From assembly GCA_013153755.1 (NCBI GenBank), contig JAADDU010000205.1, forward strand, positions 1 to 21,818: a DNA stretch of 21,818 nt. Direction: 5' to 3'. The stretch is from Campylobacterota bacterium. Lineage in GTDB: Bacteria; Campylobacterota; Campylobacteria; Campylobacterales; Sulfurimonadaceae. This document shows, piece by piece, positions 1 through 6,253 of this stretch; within the stretch, counting starts at the first letter, position 1; each line of letters opens with the position of its first letter. A model generated the notes under the pieces. The model ran no database searches and had not been told where the DNA came from. It saw only the letters and a program-made list of their open reading frames with translations. The position numbers were made by a program, and so were the translations under genes.

Positions 1-279
1 ATCCCCACCTATCACTTCAAAACTAAGTAGTTTTGTTCCTTTTAAATCGTTTGGATATAAAAAAGTTAGGAGTGATTTATCGCCATCTTCTTTTTCTAGT
101 TTTTTTATCTCTAGTTTTCGTATGTTTTTTACATCTTGTGCATTTTGAAGTATCATAGTTGTTTTTGAGATACTACTACCATAGTCTGAAACCTTGTTAA
201 ATGAAGTTTTTGCTATCTCTTGAGCATTTTGTGCATATAAAGAGATAAATAATATAAATACAAGCATTAAAGTTTTCAT
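1..279 (-). CDS. LolA-like outer-membrane lipoprotein-sorting protein (3' end cut off by the window)
   Basis: The frame starts at ATG 279-277 and stays open to base 1, giving the first 93 residues of a longer protein. A good ribosome binding site (AAGGA) lies just upstream. Residues 1 to about 16 form a signal peptide (hydrophobic run ending in SLYA), so the product should be periplasmic. The visible part matches the complete LolA-like protein encoded at 1835-2587: both have a D-K-S-L-x2-F-L-x-P-x-D-x-K-G-T-K block followed by L-x-(F/Y)-E. The family (LolA_like, PF17131) has a lipid-binding half-barrel fold and is often encoded near RND/MMPL transporters. It is divergent from the tetR gene and shares a promoter region with it. 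The region beyond the window, where a second transporter might lie, cannot be seen. Confidence 0.8.
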   Translation of the reverse strand, partial: MKTLMLVFILFISLYAQNAQEIAKTSFNKVSDYGSSISKTTMILQNAQDVKNIRKLEIKKLEKEDGDKSLLTFLYPNDLKGTKLLSFEVIGGD

Positions 280-301
280 TTTATTCCTTTTTGAGTTTAA
301 A

Positions 302-316
302 GTAAACAATGTTAAC
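302..316. promoter_or_regulatory. Putative TetR operator, copy 1
   Basis: GTAAACAATGTTAAC is a near-perfect 15-bp inverted repeat, identical to copy 2 at 333-347 except for one base (A for T at 314). It overlaps the likely -10 region of the leftward LolA-like gene (TATGTT, reading 319 to 314). TetR-family proteins usually bind such dyads next to their own gene, so binding here should repress the leftward gene. The binding itself is inferred. Confidence 0.6.
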
Positions 317-332
317 ATAAGAAAACTTAAAT

Positions 333-347
333 GTAAACAATGTTTAC
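333..347. promoter_or_regulatory. Putative TetR operator, copy 2
   Basis: GTAAACAATGTTTAC is a perfect inverted repeat with 7-bp arms around one central base. It lies 31 bp from copy 1, close to three helical turns, so two regulator dimers would sit on the same DNA face. It covers the -35 region of tetR, implying autoregulation. No further copy was seen in front of the operon starting at 1180. Confidence 0.65.
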
Positions 348-362
348 TTTATCTTTTTATGT

Positions 363-368
363 TAAAAT
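363..368 (+). promoter_or_regulatory. Likely -10 box of tetR (leaderless transcript)
   Basis: TAAAAT ends 6 bases before the tetR ATG at 375, so transcription should begin at or within a base or two of the start codon. No Shine-Dalgarno sequence precedes that ATG. In this phylum the -10 box is the main sigma-70 signal, and -35 boxes are poorly conserved. Confidence 0.45.
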
Positions 369-374
369 GTTTTT

Positions 375-1034
375 ATGATTAAAAAAGAGTACCACCATGG
401 ACATTTAAAAGAAGAGTTTGTAAGGATTGCTTTAGAATTTATAGCTAAAGAAGATGCCGAAAAACTCACACTTAAAGTTTTATCAGATGCAACAGGAACC
501 TCTCGTTCAGCTATATATAAACATTTTAAAAACAAAGATGCACTCATAGAAAAAGTTATAGAACAAGGTTTTGAGATATTTGATGAGCAAACAACAAAAA
601 TCTTAAAAGATAATTCTAAAAATCTAGTGGACAAGTTTTATCTTACTGGAAAGCTTTACATAAACTTTGCAAAAAACAACCCAAACCTATACAGACTCCT
701 TTTTGGTAAAAAATATGCCTACATAAGAGAAGGTATTATAAGTATAAAAAATGAAGACTGTAGTGGATTTGCAATTTTAAAACAAACTGTAGAAGATGGA
801 CAAAAAAGTGGACTACTAAAAAAAGCAGATAGTTATAAACAAGCTATAGTTATCTGGTCCTCTATGCATGGACTATCATCTTTAATTATAGATGGGTTTA
901 TGGATGTTGAAGAGATTTATGAGGATGTTTATGTAAATGTTTTTGAAACTTTGTTATCTGGAATGGTGGCAAATAAAGTAAAACTTATCTCAAACATACC
1001 TTTTTTAAATCAATTCTTACAGCCAAAAATTTAA
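375..1034 (+). CDS. TetR/AcrR-family transcriptional regulator
   Basis: This is a 219-residue one-component repressor, a normal length for the family. Residues 12-58 form the helix-turn-helix DNA-binding domain; the recognition part reads SDATGTSRSAIYKHFKNKD (37-55), with the typical Y-K-H-F core. The rest should be the helical ligand-binding and dimerisation domain, and resembles the TetR C-terminal type seen in regulators of efflux or lipid genes. It sits between two sets of LolA-like/exporter genes and beside two matching operators, so the likely job is to repress lipid-export genes until an acyl or hydrophobic ligand binds. The ligand is unknown. ATG 375 is chosen because the HTH begins at the usual distance from it. 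It has no ribosome binding site and may be translated from a leaderless message. Confidence 0.9.
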   Translation: MIKKEYHHGHLKEEFVRIALEFIAKEDAEKLTLKVLSDATGTSRSAIYKHFKNKDALIEKVIEQGFEIFDEQTTKILKDNSKNLVDKFYLTGKLYINFAKNNPNLYRLLFGKKYAYIREGIISIKNEDCSGFAILKQTVEDGQKSGLLKKADSYKQAIVIWSSMHGLSSLIIDGFMDVEEIYEDVYVNVFETLLSGMVANKVKLISNIPFLNQFLQPKI

Positions 1035-1109
1035 ATTAATATAAAAACTACACTTAACACTCTTCACATAATCTAGATACAACTCAAAAATTTATATATA
1101 AATTATTTT

Positions 1110-1131
1110 AGAGATACTATATTTAATCTCT
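1110..1131. repeat. Weak inverted repeat upstream of the ACP operon
   Basis: AGAGAT and ATCTCT form 6-bp arms around a 10-bp spacer, ending 18 bp before the TATAAT box at 1150. This is a possible operator or a chance dyad; it does not resemble the GTAAACA operators near tetR. Apart from this and the -10 box, 1035-1179 holds nothing recognisable. Confidence 0.25.
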
Positions 1132-1149
1132 CTTATCGTTTAGATAGGG

Positions 1150-1155
1150 TATAAT
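1150..1155 (+). promoter_or_regulatory. -10 box of the ACP-hotdog-LolA-barrel-RND operon
   Basis: A perfect TATAAT lies 24 bp upstream of the first start codon (TTG 1180), in a GGTATAAT context like that before mgtE. With a start site near 1162, the leader would be about 18 nt and would include the GGAG ribosome binding site at 1169-1172. The operon can therefore be transcribed independently of tetR. Confidence 0.65.
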
Positions 1156-1179
1156 CACAAAAAAATATGGAGTAATATT

Positions 1180-1440
1180 TTGGTAACAACTGATGATTTA
1201 AAACAAAAAATTATAGCTGGTCTTGGCCTTGAAGATATAGAGATAGATGAGATTGAAGATGATATGGCACTTTTTGGAGATGATGGTTTAGGACTTGATA
1301 GTGTTGATGCTATAGAATTGACACTTATTTTAGAAAAAGAGTTTAATGTAAAAGTAACAAACATGGAAGAATCTGCTGAGATTTTTGCTACTCCTAACTC
1401 TTTAGTTAAATATATAAATGAACAACAAGCTCTAAAATAA
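1180..1440 (+). CDS. Acyl carrier protein (specialised, not the housekeeping AcpP)
   Basis: This is an 86-residue acidic four-helix carrier protein. The phosphopantetheine attachment site is Ser41 in GLGLDSVDAIEL (36-47), followed by the usual helix II LILEKEFNVKV. The start is a TTG codon, supported by GGAG seven bases upstream; no better ATG exists. It differs from housekeeping ACP in having LFGDDGLGLDSVDAIEL and in not being next to fab genes. The style resembles the carrier proteins of aryl-polyene and related pathways. It opens a five-gene operon and is followed after 15 bases by a hotdog-fold protein. The likely role is to hold an acyl chain as a thioester for transfer to an exported product. 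Which enzyme loads it is not visible. Confidence 0.88.
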   Translation: MVTTDDLKQKIIAGLGLEDIEIDEIEDDMALFGDDGLGLDSVDAIELTLILEKEFNVKVTNMEESAEIFATPNSLVKYINEQQALK

Positions 1441-1455
1441 TCTAATTTTTAAACT

Positions 1456-1821
1456 ATGATAAAATTAGATTTACCTCATCAAAAACCTCTAAAATTTGCA
1501 AAGCATATAGTCTGTGTAGATGAGGAAGTAGCTATAGTAAAAAATGAATTTAGTGTTGTGCCATCTTTGGGCATGCTCATAGAAGCAGCAGCTCAAAGTA
1601 GTGCTGCTTTAAATGATGATGATTTACAAGGTGCTATAGGCTATGTAGCATCACTAAAAAATATCAGACTTCATAATCAACCAACTTCTTTAGAGTTTCA
1701 TATCCATATAAAACTAGGTACTAGACTAGGAAATATAGGTAATTTCTCTTTTGAATCTTTTGAGACAAAAGATAAAAACAAAGCTATAGCAACTGGTTCA
1801 TTTGTTGTAGTATCAGCTTAA
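1456..1821 (+). CDS. Hotdog-fold protein, FabZ/ApeP-like (possible 3-hydroxyacyl-ACP dehydratase)
   Basis: This is a 121-residue single hotdog domain. N-terminal LPHQKPLKFAKHIV (6-19) resembles the LPHRxPFLxVD opening of FabZ-type dehydratases. The central helix PSLGMLIEAAAQSSAAL (36-52) matches the E-A-x-A-Q helix, with Glu43 in the acidic catalytic position. The G-H-F-P loop that carries the catalytic His in FabZ is absent: the chain goes directly from EFSVV to PSLGM. In this it is closer to the ApeP subunits of aryl-polyene clusters. It may act with a partner subunit, use a different His (8 or 16), or only bind acyl-ACP. No Shine-Dalgarno precedes the ATG, so translation is probably coupled to the ACP gene 15 bases upstream. 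Confidence 0.75.
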   Translation: MIKLDLPHQKPLKFAKHIVCVDEEVAIVKNEFSVVPSLGMLIEAAAQSSAALNDDDLQGAIGYVASLKNIRLHNQPTSLEFHIHIKLGTRLGNIGNFSFESFETKDKNKAIATGSFVVVSA

Positions 1822-1834
1822 AAAGGCTTTACAT

Positions 1835-2587
1835 ATGTTAAAAAAACTCCTTTTAATACTTGCTATTTTCAGTTCCTCTTATGCCTTGAGCAATTTTGAA
1901 GTTGCACAAAAAAGTGAAGATGCTATTAGTGGATTTGAAGATTCTATCTCTTTGATGAGTATGGAACTTATAAACGCAAGAGGGCAAAAAAAAGTAAGAA
2001 CTATGAAGATGAAAGTTCTTGAGGGCAAGGATGAAGATAAATCTCTGATGGAGTTTTTAACACCTGCTGATGTTAAGGGAACGAAATTTTTAAACTATGA
2101 ACATGTGAACAAAGATGATGACCAATGGTTATATCTACCTGCACTTAAAAGAGTTAAAAGGATTGCATCTAAGAACAAATCTGGTGCTTTTATGGGCAGT
2201 GAATTTGCTTATGAAGATTTAAGTGGATTTAATGCTAAGAAGTATATCTATAGTGGTGATGCACAAGAGGTAACTCTTGATGGGGTTGAGATGTATAAAA
2301 CTGTATCTAAACCTGTGTCTAAATACTCAGGATATACAAAACTTATCTCTTGGTGTGATAAAAATACATTTCTTATAAAAAAGATAGAATATTATGACAG
2401 AAAAAATGAGCTTTTAAAAGTTGCAGATTTTAGTGAGTATAAAAAGTTTGGTGATGTTTATCGTATAGCAAAAATAGTGATGAAAAATGTTCAAAATGAT
2501 AAAACCACCATACTTATATGGACAAATGAGAAGATAAAAAATCATCTTAGTAAAAAAGATTTTAACAAAAGATATCTAAAAAGATGA
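1835..2587 (+). CDS. LolA-like outer-membrane lipoprotein-sorting protein (periplasmic lipid carrier)
   Basis: The 250-residue protein has a signal peptide at residues 1-17 (LLLILAIFSSSYA), so it should be periplasmic. Family features of PF17131 are clear: DEDKSLMEFLTPADVKGTKF (66-85), QWLYLPALKRVKRI (97-110) and GAFMGSEFAYEDL (117-129). Proteins of this type are thought to carry hydrophobic molecules across the periplasm between RND/MMPL transporters and the outer membrane. AAAAGG overlaps the stop of the hotdog gene and serves as its ribosome binding site, and its own end overlaps the barrel gene by ATGA. It is a paralogue of the truncated gene at 1-279. True LolA, which sorts lipoproteins, is a more distant relative, so the cargo here need not be a lipoprotein. 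Confidence 0.88.
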   Translation: MLKKLLLILAIFSSSYALSNFEVAQKSEDAISGFEDSISLMSMELINARGQKKVRTMKMKVLEGKDEDKSLMEFLTPADVKGTKFLNYEHVNKDDDQWLYLPALKRVKRIASKNKSGAFMGSEFAYEDLSGFNAKKYIYSGDAQEVTLDGVEMYKTVSKPVSKYSGYTKLISWCDKNTFLIKKIEYYDRKNELLKVADFSEYKKFGDVYRIAKIVMKNVQNDKTTILIWTNEKIKNHLSKKDFNKRYLKR

Positions 2588-3807
2588 AAATCTTATCGCT
2601 CCTTGTTTTAGGTTTTATACTTCTGTATGCTGAACTTGAAACAAAGGGGTATGTCGCACTAGAAACACAGGCTTACCTAACAGCTCCAGATACAAAACAT
2701 AAAAATAACTTCACACTAAAAACAAACCTTGAACTAAACTATGAAAAAGATGATTTAACTCTTTATACAAAACTTTATGCACAACAAGATTACTATGATA
2801 TGTTGGGAAGTTCTGAGCATAATGGTAGAAGTTTTGTAAGACTTGATGAGGCATATCTAAAGTATGACTTTGAAGATGATGCCCTGCAAGTTGGAAAAAG
2901 TATAAAGTTTTGGGGTGCTTTGGAGTTTATAAACATAGCAGATGATTTTAATCCTAAAGATTTAAGGGATGATATTTTTAGTAAAACAGATAAACTAGGG
3001 GTTTGGAACTTATCTTATACACATTACTTTGAAAACTCTGAACTTAGTTTGATTGTAAAACTAAACGAGCCAGACCAAAAGATGGCTGATTATCCCTATG
3101 TATATTATATCTTTCCAAGCTATATATCTTATGACAGTGATTTAGAAAAAGAAAATACCAACAGAGCCTCCGTATATCTTATATATAGTGGTTCAACAGA
3201 TAGCGATTATCCTATAGACTATGCATTTATATATGAAAACGGATACGATTCTCAACGCTATTTTAACCCTGTTGTAACTGGCTCAACACTTTATAAACAA
3301 CACTCTTATCTAACACATAAGTTTATCACTTATGATACTATGGTTGTGGGTGAAACACTCATAAAACTTGAAGCGCTCTATGCTAAAGTTATGGATGATG
3401 AAAAGATATCAGATTACTCTCATGTAGCTTTTGGGGTTGAACATACTTTACAAAATATATATAAAACACACTCTCTTGGACTTCTCGCTGAGTACTATAA
3501 CTATGCAACTTATGAGGATAACAAGTATAGTGACTTAGAACTTTTTGAAACTATGCAAAATGACCTTTTTCTAGGTGTACGATATGCTTTTAATGATAGT
3601 AACTCTGCATCTATAGTTGGTGGTGTTGTTAAAGATTTTGAGTATAATGAAGAACTTTACTATTTTAAGTATGAGAGTAGATTTTTAGATGCACTCAAAG
3701 TTGAACTTGATTACTACTATATAGAACCATCAAATACCAAACGGACAGCTTTTGCTCTACTTAAAAGACATCAAAGAATCTCTCTTAATCTTACGTACAA
3801 TTTTTAA
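2584..3807 (+). CDS. Outer-membrane beta-barrel protein (DUF1302-like)
   Basis: This 407-residue protein has a signal peptide cleaved near residue 16 (LLVLGFILLYA then ELETKG). It then shows repeated amphipathic strands rich in Tyr, ending in RISLNLTYNF with a C-terminal Phe, the usual BAM-complex recognition signal. The segment LQVGKSIKFWGALEFINIAD (101-120) and the following FNPKDLRDD resemble DUF1302-type barrels that are encoded with LolA-like and MMPL genes in other proteobacteria. ATG overlaps the TGA of the previous gene (ATGA), so the two are translationally coupled. The likely role is the outer-membrane end of the export route. The family assignment is from memory of the motif and is less sure than the barrel call. 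Confidence 0.75.
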   Translation: MKILSLLVLGFILLYAELETKGYVALETQAYLTAPDTKHKNNFTLKTNLELNYEKDDLTLYTKLYAQQDYYDMLGSSEHNGRSFVRLDEAYLKYDFEDDALQVGKSIKFWGALEFINIADDFNPKDLRDDIFSKTDKLGVWNLSYTHYFENSELSLIVKLNEPDQKMADYPYVYYIFPSYISYDSDLEKENTNRASVYLIYSGSTDSDYPIDYAFIYENGYDSQRYFNPVVTGSTLYKQHSYLTHKFITYDTMVVGETLIKLEALYAKVMDDEKISDYSHVAFGVEHTLQNIYKTHSLGLLAEYYNYATYEDNKYSDLELFETMQNDLFLGVRYAFNDSNSASIVGGVVKDFEYNEELYYFKYESRFLDALKVELDYYYIEPSNTKRTAFALLKRHQRISLNLTYNF

Positions 3808-3815
3808 GGAAAAAT

Positions 3816-6107
3816 ATGAAAAAATTTGTAGAAATTGTTATAAGATTTAGATGGTTTATTGCTATTTTGATCCCCCTTGTTACATTACTACTATCTACAA
3901 ACTTGAAACATTTGGAGTTTGAGGGAAGTTATCGCATTTGGTTTAATGAAGATTCTAAACTTATAAAAGATTATGATGATTTTCGTTCCACTTTTGGTAA
4001 TGATGACTCTTTAACTATCTCATTTAAAAATGAAAAAGGTATCTTTACAAAAGAAGCCCTTAAAACTATAGATAACATCACTAATAAACTTTGGCAAACA
4101 GAATACATAGCTAGAGTTGATTCTGTAACTAACTATCAGTATATTCATACAGATAAAGAAGATGCAGATAACATCTTAGTCGAAGATTTTATACAAGATA
4201 TAGACTCTTTAAGTCAAAAAGATTTAGAACAAAAAAAGAAACAAGCATTAAAAGAAGACCTAATGCTAAATATGCTTCTATCAAAGGATGAAAAAACAAC
4301 TATGATAGTGGCTAGGATGACACCAAAAGCTGGTGATGACCCAAAAGTCAGCTTCAAACTAAGAGCTGATGCACTAAAAATCATAAAACCAGAGATAGAA
4401 AAAAATGGTTATGAGTTTCATCTAAATGGTGGACCTATTATCAACACTGCCTTTATAGATATAGCTCAAAGTGATGCTAAAAAGTTCACCCCTGCATCTA
4501 TCTTACTTGTTATGGTTTTAATGTTTATAATCTTTAAAAAATTTTGTGCAACCATACTAAATATATCTGTTGTTATATTTACATTTCTTATAGTTTTATC
4601 TATTCAAGTATTACTTGGATTTAAGCTAAATAATTTTACTGCAAATATTCCTGTTTTTGTGGTAGCTATCGGTGTTGCTGATGCTATGCATCTACTTTGG
4701 GTCTATTTTATGGCACGAAAAAAAGGGATGCAAAACTATGATGCTATTCACTACTCTATGCAGAAGAATTTTTTACCACTCATACTAACTTCTATAACCA
4801 CTGCTATAGGTTTTGCTTCTCTTGGTATCTCAAATGTTGTTCCTATCAAAACTCTAGGTATTGCAACAGCAAGTGGAGCAATTTTAGCATTTGTCTTAAC
4901 CATACTTTTTATCCCTGCCGTGTTAGCTATAATAAACCCAAAAATAAAACTTACACATACTAATGATGATGTAAAAAACAACAGCTACCCATCGAAATAT
5001 GCTGACTTTATACTAACACATGATAAACTCATACTAACCATAACAACACTTTTGTTTGTTGTTATAGGTTTTGGGATTTTTAAAGTTAATGTAGATTCTA
5101 ACATCATAAAATATTTTAAAAAAGATGTACCCTTTAGAGCAGATACTCACTTTATACAAGACAATCTAACTGGACCAATGACTTACGAAATCATAGTAGA
5201 TTCTAAAGAAAATGATGGTATTAAAAATCCAAAATTTTTAAAAGAGATTCAAAGATTTTATGATGAATTTTATGCAAAATTTCCAGAGACTAGACATATA
5301 AGTTCACTTTTAGATGTCATAAAAACTTTTAATGAAGTTATGAATAACTCAAAAACTATACCAGATAACAAAAACCTAATAGCCCAATACCTTTTACTCT
5401 ACACGCTATCACTTCCTCAAGGGATGGAGATAAATGACAAGATGGATATAGATGAAAGATTTTTAAGACTTAGTGCATCTATGAATATGGCAAATAGTTC
5501 ACGAGATTTACAGATGATAAAATGGGTGCAAGAGTGGTGGAGTGCATCTAGTTATAATGGTGTTGTAAATGGGCAAACAAATATGTTTGCCCATATGCAA
5601 CACGACATAACAAAAACACTTCTAATCTCCATAAGTTTAGCGATAGTTATCATCTCTATTTTGATGTTATTTATCTTTAGAAAACCTAAAATTTTACCAC
5701 TCTTTATAGTTCCAAATATTTTACCCATCATTCTAGTAGTTGGTGTTATGGGATGGCTTGGAATAGATATAGATATGGGTGTAGCAGTTGCTGGTGCTAT
5801 TATCATAGGAGTTGCAGTTGATGATACCATCCACTTTATGGTTAAGTATATGGAAGCTAAAAAAAGGGGAGACTCTCTAAAAGATGCGATGCACTATGTT
5901 ATGCACTATGCAGGTAGTGCTATCATCTTTACAACTATCATACTAACTATGGCATTTCTTATCTTTGTGTTTAGCCATTTTAATCCAAACTACCATTTTG
6001 GTATAGTTACTGCATCTGCACTTGTTATAGCAGTATTAGTTGATTTGGTTGCTCTTCCTGCTACTATAAGTATCATCGATAAAGATAAAAAGTCCATGAT
6101 ACTATAA
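3816..6107 (+). CDS. RND/MMPL-family exporter, 12 transmembrane helices
   Basis: The 763-residue inner-membrane protein has two matching halves. Helix 1 (about 13-30) is followed by a periplasmic domain (31-225) and helices 2-6 (226-373). Helix 7 (403-422) is followed by a second periplasmic domain (423-598) and helices 8-12 (600-754). Proton-relay acids of the family are present: Asp289 in GVADAMH (helix 4) and Asp669/Asp670 in GVAVDDTIHF (helix 10). The lack of large AcrB-style docking loops and the length favour the MMPL/HpnN-like lipid-exporting branch over drug pumps. AAGGA precedes the ATG by a few bases. As the last gene of the operon after ACP, hotdog, LolA-like and barrel genes, it probably lifts the lipid product out of the inner membrane using the proton gradient. 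Confidence 0.92.
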   Translation: MKKFVEIVIRFRWFIAILIPLVTLLLSTNLKHLEFEGSYRIWFNEDSKLIKDYDDFRSTFGNDDSLTISFKNEKGIFTKEALKTIDNITNKLWQTEYIARVDSVTNYQYIHTDKEDADNILVEDFIQDIDSLSQKDLEQKKKQALKEDLMLNMLLSKDEKTTMIVARMTPKAGDDPKVSFKLRADALKIIKPEIEKNGYEFHLNGGPIINTAFIDIAQSDAKKFTPASILLVMVLMFIIFKKFCATILNISVVIFTFLIVLSIQVLLGFKLNNFTANIPVFVVAIGVADAMHLLWVYFMARKKGMQNYDAIHYSMQKNFLPLILTSITTAIGFASLGISNVVPIKTLGIATASGAILAFVLTILFIPAVLAIINPKIKLTHTNDDVKNNSYPSKYADFILTHDKLILTITTLLFVVIGFGIFKVNVDSNIIKYFKKDVPFRADTHFIQDNLTGPMTYEIIVDSKENDGIKNPKFLKEIQRFYDEFYAKFPETRHISSLLDVIKTFNEVMNNSKTIPDNKNLIAQYLLLYTLSLPQGMEINDKMDIDERFLRLSASMNMANSSRDLQMIKWVQEWWSASSYNGVVNGQTNMFAHMQHDITKTLLISISLAIVIISILMLFIFRKPKILPLFIVPNILPIILVVGVMGWLGIDIDMGVAVAGAIIIGVAVDDTIHFMVKYMEAKKRGDSLKDAMHYVMHYAGSAIIFTTIILTMAFLIFVFSHFNPNYHFGIVTASALVIAVLVDLVALPATISIIDKDKKSMIL

Positions 6108-6147
6108 GTTTTAGCAACCTAACCCAAGTTAAGCAGCATGTAGTATT

Positions 6148-6164
6148 TAGATGCAGTGCATCTA
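6148..6164. repeat. Perfect 17-bp palindrome between the RND and mgtE genes
   Basis: TAGATGCAGTGCATCTA has 8-bp arms around a single G. It lies 40 bp after the exporter stop and 76 bp before the mgtE -10 box. No T-tract follows, so it is a poor intrinsic terminator and reads better as a protein-binding site. The rest of 6108-6239 shows nothing recognisable. Confidence 0.4.
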
Positions 6165-6239
6165 GAGATAAGATTTCATATTTATCACCATATTTTCTTT
6201 AATTTTACCATTGGTTTATCTAAAATAATCCTAATAAGG

Positions 6240-6245
6240 TATAAT
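6240..6245 (+). promoter_or_regulatory. -10 box of the mgtE operon (leaderless)
   Basis: TATAAT, preceded by AAGG, ends 8 bases before the mgtE ATG at 6254. A start site 6-8 bases downstream puts the mRNA 5' end at or next to the start codon. The only purine run (AAGG, 6236-6239) lies upstream of the box and is too far to act as a ribosome binding site. Confidence 0.6.
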
Positions 6246-6253
6246 TACGCACT

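Noticed and set aside
362..634. A 90-codon minus-strand frame over the start of tetR
   Set aside because: It is antisense to the conserved helix-turn-helix coding region and has no independent support.
1180..1440. Housekeeping AcpP
   Set aside because: The context lacks fabD, fabG or fabF, the motif surroundings differ, and the gene leads a transport operon, so a specialised carrier is more likely.
3816..6107. AcrB-type drug efflux pump
   Set aside because: The protein is about 760 residues rather than about 1040, no membrane-fusion protein or TolC gene is adjacent, and its partners are LolA-like and barrel proteins.
6165..6253. An M-box Mg2+ riboswitch before mgtE
   Set aside because: The -10 box lies directly before the ATG, leaving no leader, and no M-box-like paired elements were seen.
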